Source of the DNA: Bacteroidales bacterium
GTDB lineage: Bacteria; Bacteroidota; Bacteroidia; Bacteroidales; 4484-276
Direction: 5' to 3'
Assembly: GCA_035647615.1 (NCBI GenBank)
Contig: DASRND010000002.1
Location: forward strand, 39,850 to 103,849
Length of the DNA: 64,000 bases
The position numbers were made by a program, and so were the translations under genes. The notes below the pieces were generated by a model. It worked only from the letters and a program-made list of their open reading frames with translations. It was not told where the DNA came from and ran no database searches. The number at the start of each line of letters is the position of its first letter. Position 1 is the stretch's first letter. Shown here in pieces: positions 52,247-60,952 of the stretch.

Positions 52247-52640
52247 GGTTATTGTTGACACAAACATTTGGATTTCCTTTTTGATTGGTAAAAATCTGAA
52301 AGGACTTCAAAACCAGATTGATTCTCAATTTATAAAAATAATTAGCTGCAATGAACAGCTTCATGAATTAGCAGATGTCTTCAATAAGCCAAAGTTTAAG
52401 AAGTACTTTACCCACGATCAGATTACAGAGTTTTTTGAATTATTTGATGAGTTTTCTGAATTGATTGCAATAAAGACAGTTTCTAATATCTGCAGGGATC
52501 CAAAAGATAATTATCTGGTTTCTTTGGCAATAGATTCTAAAGCTGATTTTTTAATAACCGGTGACAAGGATTTATTAGAACTTGAGAAGATTGGTAAAAC
52601 AATTGTCCTCAAATTCACTGACTTCGATAAAATTCACTAA
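52221..52640 (+). CDS. PIN-domain toxin
   Basis: The protein is about 140 residues from ATG 52221 (an upstream in-frame ATG-like start at 52179 would lengthen it into the antitoxin frame). PIN residues: KVIVDTNIWISFLIG (Asp), EQLHELADVF (Glu), CRDPKDNYLVSLAIDSKADF (two Asp), and ITGDKDLL. It is related to the toxin at 43836. Confidence 0.88.
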   Translation: MTTVSKSIKVIVDTNIWISFLIGKNLKGLQNQIDSQFIKIISCNEQLHELADVFNKPKFKKYFTHDQITEFFELFDEFSELIAIKTVSNICRDPKDNYLVSLAIDSKADFLITGDKDLLELEKIGKTIVLKFTDFDKIH

Positions 52641-52750
52641 ATCACCTGTATCCATTTTGTGAGTCCCTGTTACACAAATTGAGCTAATGGACTCGATTTT
52701 TTAAGTTTGGCTGTTTCCTGAATTGAAACGAAATGATGCGGTAAGACGGC

Positions 52751-52780
52751 AAATCCTCCGGAGGATTTCGGCTACTTTTG
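52751..52780 (+). promoter_or_regulatory. Palindrome and -7 element before psd
   Basis: AAATCCTCCGGAGGATTT (52751-52768) is a perfect 18-bp palindrome, and TACTTTTG (52773-52780) fits the Bacteroidota -7. The palindrome occupies the spacer to any -33, where an operator could block RNA polymerase. No -33 TTTG is obvious. Confidence 0.4.
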
Positions 52781-52811
52781 CAAAACATAAGGAAAGGCAA
52801 ACAAAGCAAAC

Positions 52812-53792
52812 ATGAAATTTACAAAAACCAAAAAAAGGTGGGGCATCATTTTGTTGTTGCTGGCCGTGGTGGCCACGCTGGCTTTTTATCCGTTGCCGCC
52901 ACAAGCTCCCATCCAATATTACGATAGGGAAAGTGGCCTGTTGAAAACGGAAAAAGTGGCTGCAGAACATTGGTTGGTTTGGCTGTATAATAATCCGGTG
53001 GGCGAAGCAACCTTGTGGGCGCTGGCGAAAAGAAAGGTGGTTTCGTCGGTTTATGGCACCAGGATGGATCGTCCTTCATCTATCCAAAAAATAGAACCCT
53101 TTGTTGAAGAATTTGATATCGACATGCGCTCCGTCAAGGAGCAGGAGTTCGACTCTTTCAACGATTTCTTTACCCGGAAACTGACGGATAATGCCAGGCC
53201 GGTGGATACCATCGCAACTGTTGCAGTGTCGCCAGCCGATGGGAAATTACTGGCTTATGCCGACATAAGCCACAGCGATTTTATCATCAAAGGAACCCGC
53301 TTCGATGTTTTATCATTTTTGAACAATGCCAAACTTGCTCAAAATTACGTGGGTGGCGCATTGGTGGTCGTAAGACTTGCCCCTCCCGATTACCACCGTT
53401 TTCATTTTCCCGTTGGTGGAAGCGTGTCGCCCCTCACACGTATCGACGGTGATTATTATTCGGTAAACCCCCTTGCTTTGCGCAAAATGACCGAAATATT
53501 CTGCCTCAACAAAAGGGAAATTACCATCGTTACCAACCCTTTGTTTGGCGATGTGGTGGTGGCCGAAGTAGGTGCAACCATGGTGGGCAGCATCGTGCAA
53601 ACTTATACCGGGGATTCGGTAACGAAAGGAGAAGAGAAAGGGTATTTCAAATTCGGGGGATCCACGTTGGTGCTGCTGTTCGAAAAAAACAAGATTCGCA
53701 TCGACGCCGATTTATTGATGAATACTTTAAAGGGATACGAAACCGCCGTCGAACAAGGAGAAAGAATGGGTGTATCGATGATTTCACCATAA
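52812..53792 (+). CDS. psd: Phosphatidylserine decarboxylase proenzyme
   Basis: The 326-residue protein has an N-terminal membrane segment (about 11-29). It shows the conserved FNDFFTRKL, SPADGKLLAY with active-site Asp, PPDYHRFHFPVGG with His, and the self-cleavage site GGST in FKFGGSTLVLLFEK (about 280). Cleavage would create the pyruvoyl prosthetic group on the Ser. It converts phosphatidylserine to phosphatidylethanolamine. The gene has housekeeping GC and ends the TA island. Confidence 0.9.
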   Translation: MKFTKTKKRWGIILLLLAVVATLAFYPLPPQAPIQYYDRESGLLKTEKVAAEHWLVWLYNNPVGEATLWALAKRKVVSSVYGTRMDRPSSIQKIEPFVEEFDIDMRSVKEQEFDSFNDFFTRKLTDNARPVDTIATVAVSPADGKLLAYADISHSDFIIKGTRFDVLSFLNNAKLAQNYVGGALVVVRLAPPDYHRFHFPVGGSVSPLTRIDGDYYSVNPLALRKMTEIFCLNKREITIVTNPLFGDVVVAEVGATMVGSIVQTYTGDSVTKGEEKGYFKFGGSTLVLLFEKNKIRIDADLLMNTLKGYETAVEQGERMGVSMISP

Positions 53793-53882
53793 ATCTCAGG
53801 GTTGGGTTTTAATGGATTAGTTCGAGCCTCGTGAAGTTCAGGAAAATTTGAATGATTGGATGTTAAAGACCCTCTCTAGCTC

Positions 53883-54018
53883 CTCCGTCGACTGACGGAG
53901 AGAATGCCAACGCACTGGCTATTGCAGCGGCTTGTGCGGCCGATGATTAGATGCTTGCTTACATCCGATCTGCCTGAAGCCTGCACCAGCGCGATGAAGG
54001 AAGCGCCATTGGAGAAAC
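53883..54018. repeat. Repeat debris: CTCCGTC hairpin and third copy of the 5' fragment
   Basis: CTCCGTC/GACGGAG (53883-53900) is a small hairpin related to GTCCGTCAGTGGGCGGAC-like sequence near 26.71 kb. 53959-54018 encodes SDLPEACTSAMKEAPLEK, matching NLPTPNLLEANTNAVKESPL of the 51316 fragment. Confidence 0.5.
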
Positions 54019-54042
54019 CTGTCACACAAAGCATAAAAAAAA

Positions 54043-54076
54043 CTCCCGAAAGCCAATCTGCCTTCGGGAGTTTTTT
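54043..54076. terminator. Bidirectional terminator of the conserved-loop family
   Basis: CTCCCGAA/TTCGGGAG with loop AGCCAATCTGCC has A-runs before and T-runs after. It serves the minus-strand 2097-residue gene. Confidence 0.8.
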
Positions 54077-54099
54077 ATTAATGTAGAAAAATGGAAAAC

Positions 54100-57000
54100 C
54101 TATTTCCGGATCAGCTTTTTAACCAAAGCCGCGTGGTTCGCTGAAAGTTTCAATTGATATACGCCCGGTGGCAGCGCCGAAACATCCCAGCTTAGCTCGT
54201 CGGCAGCATCGTTGGTGCGCTGCAGCAGCAGCTCGCCACGTACCGAAAAAAGCTGTAACAAATCATACTGACCAATTCCGGTAATAGTTACGGAGCCGTC
54301 TGTCGGGTTCGGATATATTTCCACTGTGATGGATGAAGCGGTTCCAATACCCGTGGCGGTTTGCTGGATGTGCGTGATCACCGATAAGCCATGATCGGCA
54401 AAGACGCTTCCATCTCCAGTAGGATCATAAACGACTGCCAGCATACCGACTTCGTTTGTGGCGGGGCAGTATATCTTCAGACTCATCGTTTGTCCGCTCA
54501 CGTATCCGCTTATGCCTGGCAGCTGCGCGTCGTCGGCAAAAGCAGTGATGGCCAGAGGCTTGCCGGGCAGTTCAATCTGTGCAACGCCGCAGCAAATATT
54601 GTCGGGCGTAAACAATCCTACAATGTCACCGACCCGAAGCTCTGCAGTAACGCCGGGAGCGAAAGCAACCAGATGTGAAACGGGCGAAGCTTCCGGCTGG
54701 TTCCAAGGAGTTTCCAGCATTGGCATTTCGGGATATTTGCCATTCCAACCTGCATCGGTATTGGCGGGGAAAGTGACAATACCCGGTGAAGTCACGCGCA
54801 CATAATAGGCTTTGCCGGGCAGCAGGTTGCCCAAAGTATTGATGCCATAGGCCGGCCAATAAACGCCCGTGCCAGCTACATCTTTCACCATCTGAAAACT
54901 AACCGTGGTGGACAAGGTTGCTACGTTTACCGGATTGTTAGCGATAACGGGAATCAGATTCCAGCCTGCGGCTATGGGCAAGGTTTTGTCGGTTTCGGGC
55001 ATCCCAGATATGGAGAGCGACGCTGGATTTGCCATTTTCACAGAATAAGCTGACTGGCTCAGCCAGTTTCCAATGTTATTGATAGGCCCTGCCGGATAAT
55101 AAATACCGCTCATGGTTTGGGCAATGATAAATTTAGGTGCCAGAGGAGCAAACACATTTTCGATGTTATTATCGGTGGGCATGACGTAGCTCGACAATCC
55201 CTGCCATCCGGCAGCCAACATAACGTTGTGTTGTTGGGTTTCTCCGTCCCACATAATTCTGTTGTATGGGTCGCTCTCGTGGGCAGACCCGGAAAAAGTA
55301 CCGCTATAATCATAAAAGGTGATGCGCCCGGCATCGACAGATTTCTTCACGTTGCTGATTACGCCACCGGAGTTGAATGGGAATATAGCACCGGTGCATT
55401 TGAGCGTCTGCGTGCTGTTCATGGTAAGAAGCGTGCTCAAATTCGTACCCAGACGGAAAGTACAGTTGTTGAAGGCCTGCGCCGTGTCAACCAATGCGCC
55501 GCTGGAAATATTAACACCGTTAACACTCATGTACTCGAAAATGGTGTTGGAGACGCCAATGTCCCCCCCCGACTGAACATCGAACGAGTATCGGTTTGTG
55601 GCGGCACGCGTAACCCAGTTTGTTAGATATGAAAAGCCCACTGAACGGAAAGTTCCTCCATTCTTCACCGTCAGCGAGGTGTTGAGCTTTAATTTAGACG
55701 GAATCAACATTTCGAGGGTTGCGCCATTTTCGATGCTGGCGCTGCCCATGCAGGTAAGAGCGTAACTCCCACTTGTGTTGAGTTTCCCGGCATTAACTGT
55801 CAGATTGCCATTAATTAAAACATCACCACTTAAGCCAACCAGGTTGGCCCGTGAAGTGGTTATTGTTTCCCCATTGCGATCCTGGAAAGTAAGCGGCTCA
55901 GAACTTTCATCTGATCCTCCGGATTTGTTGACGGTAAGATTATGGAAATTGGTTCCGGCACCATTTTCTATCAATGCGTCGGTACCACCATACAACTCAA
56001 CAGTTCCACCTGCCGGAGTAAAAGCAGGGTTAAAAACAATAAAGTTTCCTGATGTTTTAATAGTACCACCGGTTATGTTCTCGGTAAGGGTATAGAAGGG
56101 ATGATCGGCAACCCAAATACCAACATCTTTAAAATCGAGCACACCCCCGGTCATGGTGATAGAAGCATTTGCGCCATAAGGCCAGTAGCTATCTCCGTTT
56201 CCACCATAAACATTTAATGCTCCGGCGAAGCCAACGATGACCCCTCCGTTAAGGTCAACAGATTGCATATTGTCCTGGTGCAAGTCGATTGTTCCGTTAT
56301 AAACGAAAAACGTTCCAAACAATCCATTATCGACCAGGTCGGCTGCGCTAAAGTAACCGGAAGATATATAAATTCCTCCGCTTGTCCAGTCGTAAATTTG
56401 ACAAGTGTTGGAGGTTCCTCCTGAAACATTACACAAAAGTCCGCAAGACATGTTGGTTTCGAGAGTATAGAAATCTTCGGAGGAGCAATACTGGGTGCCG
56501 GTTCCATTAAAGATTACCCGGCCATTCGATTCATCAAAACCGGAGGTACCAACATTATTATGCCAGTCGCCGCCGATGCTTATTGTCTTGTTATTTGAAT
56601 TTAAAATGCCGGCATCGATCGTCAGATCGCCCAGAATAGTAAGTTGGGAGCCAGATACAAAAATAGTGCTCCCCCTGGTTTGCTCTATTGGGTTTCCTTC
56701 CCGGTCGAACAAAGGCGTGGGCGGTGCGTCGTCGGCGCCTTTGTTGATAACAACATTATCAACACTACATCCCTCACCAGTAATCAGCACTGCATCGGCA
56801 GTTCCATACATTTCAAAAATGTTTCCTGTGGGGGTAAAATCAATCCGTTGATTGCTAAACGTACCCACAGTACGAATTACCCCACCGGTTATGTTTTCGG
56901 TTAAGGTATAGCCGTAAGCACTGGTAATGGAAATACCAACGTTTTTGAAATCGAGAACACCCCCATTCATGGTGATCGAGGCATTTCCACCATAAGGCCA

Positions 57001-60000
57001 GTAGCTATCATAGGTACCACCATACACATTAAAGTTCCCGCCATAAATGTTCAGATTTCCGGCTAAATCTACATAGCCATCGCTGTTGTGCAGGTTGATG
57101 GTTCCCCCTAAACTGAGCATGAAACTGCCAAAAATTCCGTTGTCGTAGAGGTCCAAAGCAGTAAAAGTCCCGGCTAGAACATCAATGCCTCCGGTTGTCC
57201 AGTCGTATTGGTTGCAGGTTACATCAACGTAATCTATGCGTAAGGCAGCGGAAGCGAACATATTGGTTTCGAGAATATTAAAGGTTTCGTTGGTTGTCAC
57301 ATAATTGTATCCGGTACCATCAAAAATCACACGACTGGTGCCTTTGTTGAAGCCGGCAGGGCCAACGTTGTTGGTCCAGCTTCCACCAACACGCATGGTT
57401 CTGTCCTGTAAATTTAAAATTCCTGATTCGATTAATACATTGCCATCAACTTCAAGTATACTGCTCAGGGTATTGTCTATTGTAACAGTACCAGTCTGGC
57501 TGAAAGTGAGATGGTTGAAATAGTCTCCAACATTCATTCGCAGCGATTGTGTTGTGCCATCAAGAATAATCCTGCCATAGATGCCGTTAAACGACCCGCT
57601 GGATTTGATATCCCCCTTCACTTTAACATCGATAGTACTGTAAACACGAAAGCTTGCCCCCGATTCCACATAGATATCTCCGTTGATCGTCAGAGGCTGT
57701 GTTGACTGAGTAGGAATAATAAGGCCTGCACCTCCTGTTTTTTTGATCTCGATATTGTTAAATGAGCAGGAAGATGAATTGCAGGTAATGTATTTGTCAG
57801 TTGTTCCCCAGAATGAAACGCTACCGTTAACCAGGTTAACATTGGCACCACTTTTAAAAACCCAGTCTCCATATACTAAAAACTGAGAAGTGGCGGTGAT
57901 GTTTGCACTTGAACCCGAATGCCAGTTTACATTACCCAATACTGCTAATGAACCGGAAGCATTATTCATATTCAGTACACCCCAAATATCAAGATCGTTC
58001 GTCATAATTAAGGAAGAACCTCCAATTGTCAGCATTGCTCCTGAGTTAATTGTGAGGCTTTTGATAGACGCATTTGCAGTGTAAACATAAGGCTGGTTTG
58101 GTGTACCGGAGGGTATTGTAACATCCATATCAAAAGTTGGCAATATGTTTCCACTCCAGTTACCCGGGGTGTTCCAGTTGGTACTCAAAAGTCCCGTCCA
58201 GGTTCCGGGCTTTTCTACTTTCAGCGTATAATTGGCTGAGTTGCCATTATTGGCCCAAACACAGAGTCCGTACCAATCGGCTGTGGTTGCAGTGTAAGTG
58301 AAATACTCATCAGCACCAGATCCACCTGAACCCGACATGGCCTTATAGGCATTCCGTGGCGCATAGTAAGCTACTCCGTTTGAACCATACAAAGCAAAAT
58401 CAAGGTCGGCAGAACCCGATGTTATATCAAGAGTAAAACCATACAATCCGGGATTCAGATAAACATCATAGATTTCCACCACATCACCTGCCGGCCAGGA
58501 AGTGATAACTGGTGAACCTAAGCTAACTATATCCATCCCTCCTTCAAATTCCACCTTTGCATTACCTGTTCCGGAATATCTTGTTACCTTGACCCCTCGG
58601 GCAATTGAACTGGTATGGCCGCCATCAATCACAACAAAATCAACCGCTGGTTTACCATAAGAGGATGAAGTAATTATATCATTGAATGAGGTGCTTCCAT
58701 GAAGTTGAATATCCCAGTCGTCAGCGCTATTGTTTGATCTTACCCCTACTACACTCCAATAATTGGTGGTGTTTGTAAACTGGAAATAATCGGGAATGGT
58801 AGTGGTGGTTACAACTACATCTTCACTAAGCGTAGGCAAACTTCCACCTGCATGAAAATCAAAATTTCCATAACTACCATCTGCTGCTGCCAGCCCTTTT
58901 GAAGGATCTCTCACTTCAATCTTCACCCGACCCAATGTTGAACCTGCCAACCCTGAAGGAATCCTCCAGTCAAAAATACCATCGTTGGGAGTATTTTCTA
59001 CGATTTGGGTCCAGTTTAGACCTCCATTGGTTGAATATAGGATCCTTGCATAAGAATCAGGATGATAATCATAGTCCCATTTAATTTCAAATACGTCGCC
59101 CGCATATAAATCTTCACCCTGGTTTGGTAAAGTAGCCACATCTGAATAACGCGGATCGCCAAATGGACTTACAATATTTACAGCAGCACCGTATTGTCCG
59201 CCGGGTACAATGGTGCCTACAAGATCACACTCTGTGTAAAGCACATTGCTGTGAGCGGCATACCAGGTTCGATGGCAAATTACAAAATTATCATCAGTAT
59301 AACCTACTGCAGTTTGTGAGTGGCCTGGAGTTCCCCAATGTATGGGTCTGCCGTTATCAATTTCTGTCTTGGTCCAGCTAAGGTAGTAAGATGAAGTTCC
59401 ATATTTATTCTGGCCTGTAAAGCCATAACCCCTGGCATTAGTCGCATTGATAAAACCATTCAACCAGTGAGATGGAGAGGTGTTCCCTGTCATTGAATCA
59501 GTGTGCATAGCAATGGCAAGGGCTTTTTGCAAATCTGGGACGTTTTTATCGGTTTCACCCTGCGCATGGTCATAACGCTGAAAGTGATGCTTCACCAGGT
59601 TTCCATAGTCACTTGCGAATGACATGCCTCCATTATCCCAGTATGCAAGTGCCATGGCAAAAGCTGTTGGAGTGCAACCATAGCTCCAGTCGTAAAAAGG
59701 AACATACTCTTCGTGTGGAATCAAATGATTTGCTTTGGATATCAGCGTTTTACCATCAAGAAACTGATCCCATTTATGATCTATGTCTTCCGACAACTTC
59801 CACAATCGCGGAGCGTTATATTTTTGAATCACAACGCTTTGGAATTCCTGCTCAAGATATACCTCTACAGGTGGAAAGACTTTTACAAAAACCTTCTTAT
59901 TATTGTCAGTAAAGCAATACCATTTGGCTATATCGTTCATAAGATAAATTCTGTAAAGGCTTGGATTATCAGTATTTAATTTTTGAGCAGCCAATCGCTT

Positions 60001-60393
60001 TACTTCTGCACCATAAGCGTATTCATCTGATATTGATTGCTGATAATTTATAATAGGCGCAGTGTTTTTGGATGCAGACACAAGCATATTTCCGAAGCTT
60101 CCTATCTGCCACCGGTCGTTTTTATTATTAGAATCAATAGGAATATTACATTGGTCAATCAGCGATTCTCTTGCAGGAAAAGGATGACCAATCGAGAAAT
60201 TAAAAGTGTAAGCCAAAAGCTCATCCTGAAGATTGTACAAAGGAATGGGTTCGTCGGCATAAACCTCTCCCCAGAGAGATTGTGCGTTTTGTAAAGCAAT
60301 TTGCTTTACCTGTTCGAATGGAACATAATCAACCTGTGCTGACAAATTGATGTAAGCCAGGATCATGAACATAAAAAGTACAAGTTTTCTCAT
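54100..60393 (-). CDS. Giant T9SS-sorted C39-like cysteine peptidase with beta-helix repeats
   Basis: The 2097-residue protein starts with a signal peptide (MRKLVLFMFMILAYINLSAQ). A Spi/streptopain-like propeptide region (about 21-110) follows, then a papain-fold C39-like domain with Cys240 in DWSYGCTPTAFA and His358 in GTPGHSQTAVGY. Fibronectin/PPC-type beta modules come next. A long Gly/Asn-rich beta-helix region contains two tandem copies of a unit of about 270 residues (GILNLQDRTMRVGGSWTNNV and GILNSNNKTISIGGDWHNNV mark equivalent points). The C-terminus is a T9SS type A domain (YPNPTDGSVTITG, LPPGVYQLKLS, KKLIRK). It is expected to be surface-exposed or secreted, degrading or binding extracellular protein. 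Confidence 0.88.
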   Translation of the reverse strand: MRKLVLFMFMILAYINLSAQVDYVPFEQVKQIALQNAQSLWGEVYADEPIPLYNLQDELLAYTFNFSIGHPFPARESLIDQCNIPIDSNNKNDRWQIGSFGNMLVSASKNTAPIINYQQSISDEYAYGAEVKRLAAQKLNTDNPSLYRIYLMNDIAKWYCFTDNNKKVFVKVFPPVEVYLEQEFQSVVIQKYNAPRLWKLSEDIDHKWDQFLDGKTLISKANHLIPHEEYVPFYDWSYGCTPTAFAMALAYWDNGGMSFASDYGNLVKHHFQRYDHAQGETDKNVPDLQKALAIAMHTDSMTGNTSPSHWLNGFINATNARGYGFTGQNKYGTSSYYLSWTKTEIDNGRPIHWGTPGHSQTAVGYTDDNFVICHRTWYAAHSNVLYTECDLVGTIVPGGQYGAAVNIVSPFGDPRYSDVATLPNQGEDLYAGDVFEIKWDYDYHPDSYARILYSTNGGLNWTQIVENTPNDGIFDWRIPSGLAGSTLGRVKIEVRDPSKGLAAADGSYGNFDFHAGGSLPTLSEDVVVTTTTIPDYFQFTNTTNYWSVVGVRSNNSADDWDIQLHGSTSFNDIITSSSYGKPAVDFVVIDGGHTSSIARGVKVTRYSGTGNAKVEFEGGMDIVSLGSPVITSWPAGDVVEIYDVYLNPGLYGFTLDITSGSADLDFALYGSNGVAYYAPRNAYKAMSGSGGSGADEYFTYTATTADWYGLCVWANNGNSANYTLKVEKPGTWTGLLSTNWNTPGNWSGNILPTFDMDVTIPSGTPNQPYVYTANASIKSLTINSGAMLTIGGSSLIMTNDLDIWGVLNMNNASGSLAVLGNVNWHSGSSANITATSQFLVYGDWVFKSGANVNLVNGSVSFWGTTDKYITCNSSSCSFNNIEIKKTGGAGLIIPTQSTQPLTINGDIYVESGASFRVYSTIDVKVKGDIKSSGSFNGIYGRIILDGTTQSLRMNVGDYFNHLTFSQTGTVTIDNTLSSILEVDGNVLIESGILNLQDRTMRVGGSWTNNVGPAGFNKGTSRVIFDGTGYNYVTTNETFNILETNMFASAALRIDYVDVTCNQYDWTTGGIDVLAGTFTALDLYDNGIFGSFMLSLGGTINLHNSDGYVDLAGNLNIYGGNFNVYGGTYDSYWPYGGNASITMNGGVLDFKNVGISITSAYGYTLTENITGGVIRTVGTFSNQRIDFTPTGNIFEMYGTADAVLITGEGCSVDNVVINKGADDAPPTPLFDREGNPIEQTRGSTIFVSGSQLTILGDLTIDAGILNSNNKTISIGGDWHNNVGTSGFDESNGRVIFNGTGTQYCSSEDFYTLETNMSCGLLCNVSGGTSNTCQIYDWTSGGIYISSGYFSAADLVDNGLFGTFFVYNGTIDLHQDNMQSVDLNGGVIVGFAGALNVYGGNGDSYWPYGANASITMTGGVLDFKDVGIWVADHPFYTLTENITGGTIKTSGNFIVFNPAFTPAGGTVELYGGTDALIENGAGTNFHNLTVNKSGGSDESSEPLTFQDRNGETITTSRANLVGLSGDVLINGNLTVNAGKLNTSGSYALTCMGSASIENGATLEMLIPSKLKLNTSLTVKNGGTFRSVGFSYLTNWVTRAATNRYSFDVQSGGDIGVSNTIFEYMSVNGVNISSGALVDTAQAFNNCTFRLGTNLSTLLTMNSTQTLKCTGAIFPFNSGGVISNVKKSVDAGRITFYDYSGTFSGSAHESDPYNRIMWDGETQQHNVMLAAGWQGLSSYVMPTDNNIENVFAPLAPKFIIAQTMSGIYYPAGPINNIGNWLSQSAYSVKMANPASLSISGMPETDKTLPIAAGWNLIPVIANNPVNVATLSTTVSFQMVKDVAGTGVYWPAYGINTLGNLLPGKAYYVRVTSPGIVTFPANTDAGWNGKYPEMPMLETPWNQPEASPVSHLVAFAPGVTAELRVGDIVGLFTPDNICCGVAQIELPGKPLAITAFADDAQLPGISGYVSGQTMSLKIYCPATNEVGMLAVVYDPTGDGSVFADHGLSVITHIQQTATGIGTASSITVEIYPNPTDGSVTITGIGQYDLLQLFSVRGELLLQRTNDAADELSWDVSALPPGVYQLKLSANHAALVKKLIRK

Positions 60394-60918
60394 GACGTAA
60401 AGTATTAGGTTTATAAATTAAAAAACAATGAAACGTCAATTCAAAATCAATCTCAGAAAAGGGAAGGAATGCCTGTTCGAGTGGCATTTCGCCTTGTTGG
60501 CAGGAAAGTTTAAGAACTTGTAGTTTGAAAAAGTAGTCTGAAAAACTATTAACAAATATAAAAAAAATATCAAACACCAAAGTCGCTTTACACATTAACC
60601 TGTTCTCGTCAAATTCAAAATTCGTGTAGTCTTTTCATCGAAAATCCTTTGTCGGAGCGGTATCCAATATGCTTTCAGGCCTCATTTAAAAATTCATAAA
60701 AAAGTCGATTGCAATAAACAGGCACTTCCATACTTCCAAAACATATCTCTTCATTTTTTGTGATGGGAAGTCGTCCACGAGTTTTTGTCAATTAAGCGAA
60801 TTGCCGTTAACTATGAGTTGTTAGCAGTTATGAAGCTCCGCCAAGGCGCAATCAGCATTCGATTTGACAAGACATTACAAAGCCATAATTTTTGTAGAGC
60901 CTCCGGGCAAGAAACCGT
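60394..60918. other. Gene-free divergent promoter region
   Basis: This separates the minus-strand giant gene from the plus-strand antiporter. No RNA gene or clear repeat is seen beyond short AT-rich direct repeats. Confidence 0.4.
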
Positions 60919-60926
60919 AAGTTTGC
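60919..60926 (+). promoter_or_regulatory. -7 element of the antiporter-Usp operon
   Basis: TAAGTTTG fits TAnnTTTG. TTTG at 60891-60894 could be the -33, with a somewhat long 24-bp spacer. The leader is about 20 nt. Confidence 0.4.
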
Positions 60927-60952
60927 ACAGTTGGTTTCTATAAAGTAAAACG

